From: Yersinia intermedia
Lineage (GTDB): Bacteria; Pseudomonadota; Gammaproteobacteria; Enterobacterales; Enterobacteriaceae
Direction: 5' to 3'
Assembly: GCF_900635455.1 (NCBI RefSeq)
Contig: NZ_LR134116.1
Location: 2,046,001-2,110,000, forward strand
DNA: 64,000 nt
The notes under the pieces: generated by a model
What the model was told of the DNA's origin: nothing
Seen by the model: the letters and a program-made list of their open reading frames with translations, nothing else
Database searches by the model: none
In this document: positions 62,381 through 64,000 of the stretch, piece after piece
Layout: each line of letters starts with the position of its first letter
Numbering within the stretch: position 1 is the first letter of the stretch
Program-made: the position numbers and the translations under genes

Positions 62381-63094
62381 ATGGAAAATCAACCTAAGTT
62401 GAACAGTAGTAAAGAAGTCATAGCCTTTTTGGCTGAGCGGTTCCCGCTTTGCTTCACCGCCGAAGGCGAAGCACGTCCACTGAAGATCGGTATTTTTCAA
62501 GATCTGGTCGAACGTGTTCAGGGGGAAGAGAATTTAAGCAAAACGCAATTGCGTTCTGCGCTGCGTCTCTATACCTCAAGCTGGCGTTATCTTTATGGGG
62601 TCAAAGTCGGTGCTGAACGTGTTGATTTAGACGGCAACCCTTGTGGTGTGCTGGAAGAGCAACATGTAGAACATGCCCGCAAACAGCTCGAAGAGGCGAA
62701 AGCCCGTGTTCAGGCACAACGTGCTGAACAACAAGCTAAAAAGCGCGAAGCTGCCATTGCTGCGGGTGAAACCCCAGAGCCACGTCGCCCACGTCCGGCA
62801 GGTAAAAAACCTGCGCCGCGTCGTGAAGCGGGTGTGGCTTCGGAAAACCGCAAGCCTCGTCAGTCACCTCGCCCACCACAGGCTCGGCCACCTCGCCCAC
62901 AGGCCGAGGAAAACCAGCCACGCCCTGTGCCGGTCACAGATATCTCTAAACTGCAAATTGGTCAAGAAATCAAAGTCAGAGCAGGTAAGAGCGCGATGGA
63001 CGCAACCGTATTAGAAATCGCTAAAGATGGCGTACGGGTGCAGCTATCTTCCGGTCTGGCGATGATTGTGCGCGCAGAACACTTGCAGTTCTGA
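62381..63094 (+). CDS. proQ: RNA chaperone ProQ
   Basis: A 237-residue RNA-binding protein. The N-terminal FinO/ProQ domain (1-120) holds [20 protein letters not shown] and [21 protein letters not shown] basic Pro/Arg-rich linker (about 125-180) and a Tudor-like C-terminal domain ([20 protein letters not shown]) follow. It stabilises many mRNAs and sRNAs. It precedes prc by 19 bases, suggesting an operon. Confidence 0.95.
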   Translation: MENQPKLNSSKEVIAFLAERFPLCFTAEGEARPLKIGIFQDLVERVQGEENLSKTQLRSALRLYTSSWRYLYGVKVGAERVDLDGNPCGVLEEQHVEHARKQLEEAKARVQAQRAEQQAKKREAAIAAGETPEPRRPRPAGKKPAPRREAGVASENRKPRQSPRPPQARPPRPQAEENQPRPVPVTDISKLQIGQEIKVRAGKSAMDATVLEIAKDGVRVQLSSGLAMIVRAEHLQF

Positions 63095-63113
63095 TACGGA
63101 GGCCAACCTAGGC

Positions 63114-64000
63114 ATGAACAAATTTGTCAGACTAACAGCAATCGCAGGCTTGTTACTGGCGGGGGCGAGTTACGCAGCGGATACGACGTATCGCATTGAT
63201 CAGCTACCTCAACTACGTCAGGAACCCGAGCATGCAACCGTGAGTGAGCGCGTAACATCGCGCTTCACTCGCTCTCACTATCGCCAATTCGCTCTGGACG
63301 ATCAGTTTTCCGCCAAAATATTTGATAGATTCCTCAACATGCTGGATTACAGCCATAACGTGTTGTTGGCATCAGATGTGGCACAGTTTGCGGATAAAAA
63401 GCAGTCGCTGGATGATGAGTTAAAATCAGGCCAGTTAGACACGCCTTTTGCGTTATTCAATTTGGCGCAAAAACGCCGCTTTGAGCGCTACCAATATGCA
63501 TTGTCAGTACTGGACAGGCCGATGGTCTTTACCGGTAATGACACCATTGATATTGACCGAGCTAAAGCCCCTTGGCCGACCAGCGAAGCTGAGCTGAACA
63601 AGCTCTGGGACGCAAAAGTCAAATATGATCAGCTTAATTTGAAATTAACCGGTAAAACGGATAAAGAGATCAAAGAGACGCTGACTAAACGCTATCAGGC
63701 TGCCATTAAGCGTTTGACGCAAAGTAATAGCGAAGATGTTTTCCAGTTAATTATGAATGCGTTTGCGCATGAAATTGACCCTCATACCAACTATCTGTCG
63801 CCACGTAATACCGAACAGTTCAATACTGAAATGAGCTTGTCTCTGGAAGGTATTGGTGCTGTCCTGCAAATGGATGATGATTACACTTTAATCAACTCTA
63901 TGGTTCCTGGTGGCCCCGCGGCGAAAAGTAAAACTATCGCCGTAGGTGATCGGGTAATCGGTGTGGGTCAAACCGGTAAGCCAATGGTGGATGTAATTGG
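63114..64000 (+). CDS. prc: Tail-specific protease Prc (partial, runs off the window)
   Basis: The first 295 residues of the periplasmic C-terminal-processing protease. A signal peptide ends GASYAA (about residue 22). YRQFALDDQFSAKIFDRFLN, ALFNLAQKRRFERYQYALSV and FAHEIDPHTNYLSPRN match Prc; the PDZ domain begins near residue 240 (LSLEGIGAVLQMDDDYTLIN). The protease domain lies beyond the window. GGAGG precedes the ATG. Confidence 0.93.
   Translation, partial: MNKFVRLTAIAGLLLAGASYAADTTYRIDQLPQLRQEPEHATVSERVTSRFTRSHYRQFALDDQFSAKIFDRFLNMLDYSHNVLLASDVAQFADKKQSLDDELKSGQLDTPFALFNLAQKRRFERYQYALSVLDRPMVFTGNDTIDIDRAKAPWPTSEAELNKLWDAKVKYDQLNLKLTGKTDKEIKETLTKRYQAAIKRLTQSNSEDVFQLIMNAFAHEIDPHTNYLSPRNTEQFNTEMSLSLEGIGAVLQMDDDYTLINSMVPGGPAAKSKTIAVGDRVIGVGQTGKPMVDVI

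Overview
The window looks like a chromosome segment of a Yersinia-type enterobacterium (Enterobacterales). Nearly every protein is a close relative of an Escherichia coli product. Several blocks follow E. coli gene order: yobH-mgrB-yebO, rlmA, mntP-yobD-manZYX-yoaE-sdaA-nudL-pabB-yoaH, purT, yebG-yebF-ptrB-exoX, holE-ftnA-copC-copD-yebY-sdsR, and letB-letA-msrC-proQ-prc. Species cannot be fixed from the sequence alone. An intact pagP argues against Y. pestis, where pagP is reported to be inactivated.

Layout. 1-4 kb: small genes (YecF-like, YobH, the PhoQ inhibitor MgrB, YebO, two phage-type DUF genes) and the aromatic amino acid permease AroP. 4-10 kb: lipid A palmitoyltransferase PagP with a PhoP-box-like site, a long leader region, CspE, a PgeF-type polyphenol oxidase family protein, a second FtsI/PBP3-type transpeptidase away from any division cluster, and RlmA. 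10-15.5 kb: an orphan GhoS-like protein, a four-PAS diguanylate cyclase, and a TonB-dependent siderophore receptor behind a Fur-box-like site. 15.5-27 kb: MntP behind a yybP-ykoY manganese riboswitch with a Fur-box-like palindrome upstream, YobD, the mannose PTS, YoaE, SdaA, NudL, PabB and YoaH. 27-38.6 kb: PurT (PurR operator), DbpA, YebG (LexA box), YqfB, YebF, PtrB, ExoX, Pip, HolE, FtnA, CopC, CopD and YebY.

38.6-43 kb is the most accessory part. The stationary-phase sRNA gene sdsR is recognisable by sequence. Directly after its terminator lies a phage integrase pseudogene, broken by a TGA and a frameshift, with three helically phased 8-bp repeats at its end. It is followed by UspF, a GhoT/OrtT-type membrane toxin without an antitoxin beside it, and the channel YbdG. 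43-53 kb: RluF, a TetR/EamA operon with a palindromic operator candidate, another EamA exporter, a YebW-like protein, YfcF, a GNAT enzyme, a patatin-like lipoprotein, and several very small genes (an unnamed 30-aa membrane protein, a YnfU-like zinc ribbon, YniD, YebV). 53-64 kb: a second PAS/GGDEF cyclase, a divergent MFS/LysR pair, the LetAB lipid transport system, MsrC, ProQ and the start of the periplasmic protease Prc.

Shared themes are envelope stress and divalent cations (MgrB, PagP, MntP, Fur sites, copper and iron proteins, LetAB, Prc), SOS and purine control, c-di-GMP signalling, and a decayed integration event at the sdsR hot spot. I found no tRNA, rRNA, CRISPR array or intact insertion sequence.
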